64,000 nucleotides of DNA from Xylogone sp. PMI_703 (Eukaryota; Ascomycota; Leotiomycetes), in NCBI GenBank assembly GCA_021399445.1, contig JAJTUQ010000013.1, positions 124,001 to 188,000 on the forward strand, in the 5' to 3' direction. The notes under the pieces are model-generated. The model saw only the letters and a list, made by a program, of their open reading frames with translations. It did not search any database and was not told the origin of the DNA. Shown piece by piece: positions 63,428 through 64,000 of this stretch (positions are counted from its first letter, which is position 1; every line of letters begins with the position of its first letter). Made by a program: the position numbers and the translations under genes.

Positions 63428-64000
63428 GAAGGAGATAACTTTTGAACCTTACCCAGGGGATCATCCAAGAGAGAATCAACAACCTCTGCGAGAAAAATGG
63501 TCGACCGGAAATCCAAGTTGAATTCTCTGAAGGTGAAACGATACTAATTTAGGTGTTGTTTCTTCCTTCCTTCGTGATTTGAACCATATTCGAGAGCAGA
63601 CTTTCTAACCAGATCTGCACGACACGTCTTCGCGATAGGGGTATGTGGCCAATTCAAGCCCGAAAAGCACTTTCTCAGCTTAAGCCATATACTATACCTG
63701 ATCGACCACAAGAGCCTACGCTACCAATACTTCCATCTACACCTAGAACTGTACCTCATAGTATTCAAGCGATTGAAGAGCTAGAAGACCGCATTACAGA
63801 CGTATTTTCTAGTCCTTCTGCACAGCGTTTTCTTTCTACCCTCCATGGTACCAAATATACTCTTGAATCAGTTGATCTAGCTCGCACGGAACAGACTATG
63901 GCTATGTCGGCTTGGGAATATTACTCTGAAGCTAAGGCAAGAAGCAGGAAAAGAGTAACCCGGCCTAAAAATGGAGGGAACCTCTTTGACCTAATTTACG
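63428..64000 (+). pseudogene. Pogo-superfamily transposase relic running off the window
   Basis: Fragments in changing frames: LTQGIIQERINNLCEKNGRP, SSFLRDLNHIREQTF with a stop, then ICTTRLRDRGMWPIQARKAL and an open frame to the window end including TPRTVPHSIQAIEELEDRIT and STLHGTKYTLESVDLARTEQ. The order (last catalytic segment, GMWP, then TPRT...IxxLE tail) is that of the C-terminal part of fungal pogo/Fot-like transposases. Distinct from the intact element at 52734-54886. Confidence 0.55.

Noticed and set aside
1..64000. Search for CRISPR arrays, tRNA/rRNA genes and secondary-metabolite backbone enzymes
   Set aside because: None found. Tandem repeats present are minisatellites, and oxidases and regulators occur without a PKS, NRPS or terpene synthase.

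Overview
The window is nuclear DNA of a filamentous ascomycete (Pezizomycotina; a Leotiomycete-like fungus is my guess, not shown by the sequence). Evidence: short GT-AG introns of 43-102 bp with CTAAC/CTGAC-like branch sites, two Zn2Cys6 regulators, a velvet-domain protein, fungal GH5/GH39 enzymes, an HNH_2-family protein, and a dense load of fungal transposon families, several carrying C-to-T type nonsense changes compatible with repeat-induced point mutation. It is a gene-poor, repeat-rich region of about 12 intact or near-intact host genes.

Layout. 1-5.8 kb: a relic of a small secreted protein gene, then a complete Ty1/Copia element with an open 1591-aa polyprotein. 7.6-19.9 kb: a carbohydrate block of MFS sugar transporter, GH31 alpha-glycosidase pseudogene, a regulator with two C2H2 fingers plus a Zn2Cys6 cluster, and a secreted GH39 hydrolase. 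The GH31 pseudogene is split between two codons by 1,020 bp of mitochondrial DNA that carries an ORF needing the mitochondrial code and a perfect 42-bp hairpin. 20.7-26.6 kb: stacked DNA transposons (hAT; a palindromic TIR element split by a Tc1-like element; a piggyBac relic). 27.2-28.2 kb: degenerate minisatellite, putative solo LTR and an intact six-cysteine secreted protein gene, the paralogue of the relic at the left edge. 30.7-49.7 kb: scattered genes and wrecks: Zn2Cys6 regulator with a frameshift, O-fucosyltransferase-like gene, secreted BBE-type FAD oxidase (six exons), internally deleted hAT with a perfect 8-bp TSD, truncated GMC oxidoreductase, small velvet protein, truncated second Tc1 copy, GT64 gene, and a pseudogene paralogue of the O-fucosyltransferase-like gene with three stops. 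52.7-64 kb: an apparently complete pogo-like element, a small inverted-repeat element, a membrane-anchored GH5 glucan hydrolase, a degraded LINE, an HNH_2 gene, and two further relics.

How genes may work together (inference): transporter, GH31, regulator and GH39 look like an oligosaccharide-utilisation cluster that lost its intracellular hydrolase. The 30-50 kb block (regulator, FAD oxidase, GMC fragment, glycosyltransferases, velvet protein) could be remains of a metabolite or glycan cluster, but no backbone enzyme is present. I see no CRISPR array and no convincing tRNA or rRNA gene.
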